A DNA stretch of 57,036 bases from Micrococcaceae bacterium (GTDB lineage: Bacteria; Actinomycetota; Actinomycetes; Actinomycetales; Micrococcaceae). A program made the position numbers and the translations under genes. Under the pieces are notes generated by a model that worked only from the letters and a program-made list of their open reading frames with translations, was not told the origin of the DNA and did not search any database. The stretch lies in contig JABXHI010000063.1 of the NCBI GenBank assembly GCA_013393415.1, forward strand, positions 1 through 57,036. Direction: 5' to 3'. Below, in pieces: positions 55,918-57,036 of the stretch (position 1 is its first letter; each line of letters begins with the position of its first letter).

Positions 55918-55971
55918 GGGATAAGACTACCCAAACCATGGAGGCTTAGAACCATCGTGTGAACGAGTCCT

Positions 55972-56838
55972 TCACGATTGTTGCGGTACCCCGACCGGCG
56001 GGCCGATTGGTTGCAGCGGGTTTGGCGCCGCATCGACGGCCTGCTGATATTCCCATACTTGGCGCAGTGCCCAGAACTTTTGCCAATGCTGCGGCAGTGT
56101 TTGGGGGTTGGCCTGATAGGCGGCGACTTCCGTTTCTCCGATGGCTACACCAAGCAGCATGGCGTCTTGACCGTATGCCCATGGTTCCCATGCCCCCGTC
56201 TGAGCATCAACCAGTGATTCTTCGGCTTTGAAACCTGCAGCCAACTGCATGACCACATTAGGACTGAGACTTTTCACACGACCAGCACGGTCTGTCCCGC
56301 GAGTCTTATAGTCGATCAGACACACGCGCCCGCCGATTTCGGCGACTAAGTCCAGCGTGCCGGCGTAACCGACCGTGGAATTCCACACGGTAATTTCTGC
56401 AGCGAGCGGTTTGACCTCAAAGTTGTGCCACCATTCGTCAAACCTATCCGCGAAACCACTCTCATTGTGCTGGGCCAGTACATCGCGGGTCTCCGCCATC
56501 GTATGTGGCATACCCAGGGCGCGCAGGGCCACCTGTTCAGCATAGTTGTGCACCCGGTCTCCGCGTGCCGCAGCACCATCACGAAAACGGTCCGCGGCGT
56601 CATTCGATTGGCGCGCCAACGTCTTCAATTTCGCATGTGATCCGACGGCCTCGGCCAATCGCGCATCAGAAATGAGATGTGAGGTGGCCATATGACTTGC
56701 CCAGCCGGTCAGGTCCATGTGTTGTTGCCCAATCACCGTGGTGATGGACGGGACTTCGGGAAGCCCTGTCGTGGATCTGGAATACATTCTTCCGGCATTG
56801 GTTTGGTGGGCAAGTTGAGGTTGTGTCATGTCCTCCAT
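55972..56838 (-). CDS. RecB/Cas4-like PD-(D/E)XK nuclease family protein
   Basis: 288-residue protein with a nuclease core: catalytic-type Asp in GYAGTLDLVAEI and the D-Y-K triad in VCLIDYKTRG (about 160-195), flanked by NYAEQVALRAL and VVMQLAAGF. This is the RecB-like PD-(D/E)XK fold. The N-terminal half is mostly helical. No helicase, recombination or CRISPR partner is next to it, so its role is unknown; it could be a stand-alone repair or processing nuclease. The start is uncertain: ATG 56838 has no SD, and GGAGGA lies only one base before the ATG at 56829. Confidence 0.75.
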   Translation of the reverse strand: MEDMTQPQLAHQTNAGRMYSRSTTGLPEVPSITTVIGQQHMDLTGWASHMATSHLISDARLAEAVGSHAKLKTLARQSNDAADRFRDGAAARGDRVHNYAEQVALRALGMPHTMAETRDVLAQHNESGFADRFDEWWHNFEVKPLAAEITVWNSTVGYAGTLDLVAEIGGRVCLIDYKTRGTDRAGRVKSLSPNVVMQLAAGFKAEESLVDAQTGAWEPWAYGQDAMLLGVAIGETEVAAYQANPQTLPQHWQKFWALRQVWEYQQAVDAAPNPLQPIGPPVGVPQQS

Positions 56839-56903
56839 TATGAATCATTGCGTGGACACGCTAAGCGTTTCTGTCGTCGATGAAACACACTGGTGAGTCT
56901 GAT

Positions 56904-56933
56904 TTGCGCTTTTGAATTTTGATTGGGTATAGT
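56904..56933 (+). promoter_or_regulatory. Promoter of the terminal tRNA gene
   Basis: TTGCGC (56904-56909) and TATAGT (56928-56933) with an 18-base spacer lie about 55 bases before the tRNA. Confidence 0.5.
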
Positions 56934-56986
56934 TTCAATCTGTTGGACGCACGGTGAACACTAAATACGTTGATCACAAGCGTTCT

Positions 56987-57036
56987 GCGGATGTAGCTCA
57001 GCTGGCTAGAGCACCTCTTTTCCAAGGTGTGGTTCC
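56987..57036 (+). tRNA. Partial tRNA, probably tRNA-Gly(TCC), cut by window end
   Basis: GCGGATG acceptor, TA, D arm GCTC-AGCTGGCTA-GAGC, then an anticodon region reading TTTCCAA (anticodon TCC). The gene is truncated at 50 bases. With a normal seven-base loop, the anticodon stem has two mismatches; an alternative stem CACCT/AGGTG pairs perfectly but needs an eight-base loop and removes base 26. Identity is tentative until the rest is seen. Confidence 0.6.

Overview
The window looks like chromosomal housekeeping DNA from an actinobacterium, most likely a member of the Micrococcales (Micrococcaceae-like; genera such as Enteractinococcus or Yaniella would fit, but this is inference from gene content and order, not a measured placement). 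The pointers are a resuscitation-promoting factor, WhiA, a HGxxPAAW protein and a TIGR02234-type membrane protein inside a hisI-trpE-trpCBA-lgt block, a TIGR03085 protein, a DUF222/HNH protein, a PdtaR-type ANTAR regulator and a DUF3516 helicase. No insertion sequence, prophage, CRISPR array or plasmid function is visible.

Layout. 1-10.4 kb, all on the minus strand: rpf with its terminator; pgk-tpiA-secG; sodA with its own promoter and terminator; then uvrA, a PlsC-like acyltransferase, and the overlapping uvrC-rapZ-yvcK-whiA block (uvrA lies at 10.4-13.4 kb). 13.5-21.8 kb is more accessory: an MBL-fold hydrolase, a Tam-like methyltransferase, a DUF3516 helicase, a GNAT acetyltransferase, an S33 peptidase and a DUF222/HNH protein. 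21.8-33.1 kb holds terC behind a yybP-ykoY (manganese) riboswitch, uvrB, coaE, rpsA and polA, interrupted by a plus-strand trio (YigZ family, rRNA-type methyltransferase, TrpF-like). 33.1-39.1 kb is a complete Mrp/Mnh Na+/H+ antiporter operon (A-C-D-E-F-G), each gene overlapping the next. A tRNA-Leu(CAA) and pdtaR follow. 40-56 kb contains pyk, lgt-trpABC-(two small membrane proteins)-trpE-hisI, then hisF-hisG-hisE-pnuC-rpe-rsmB-fmt-def, and a stand-alone RecB/Cas4-like nuclease. The window ends inside a tRNA gene, probably tRNA-Gly(TCC).

How the genes work together: UvrA, UvrB and UvrC supply nucleotide excision repair, with PolA able to fill gaps; Pgk, TpiA and Pyk are glycolytic; Def and Fmt handle the formyl-methionine cycle; TrpE/C/B/A and HisI/F/G/E are partial amino-acid pathways whose missing steps (trpD, trpG, hisA, hisH and others) lie outside the window. 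SecG and Lgt serve protein export and lipoprotein maturation.

No new multi-gene system was found. The most useful observations are regulatory: a recurrent TANNNT-N7-start arrangement that predicts leaderless mRNAs for at least six genes and corrects three start sites; a sodA promoter with the stretched spacer and central dyad typical of MerR-family control; a duplicated motif upstream of rpf; a divergent TrpF-like protein; and an odd anticodon arm in the terminal tRNA.
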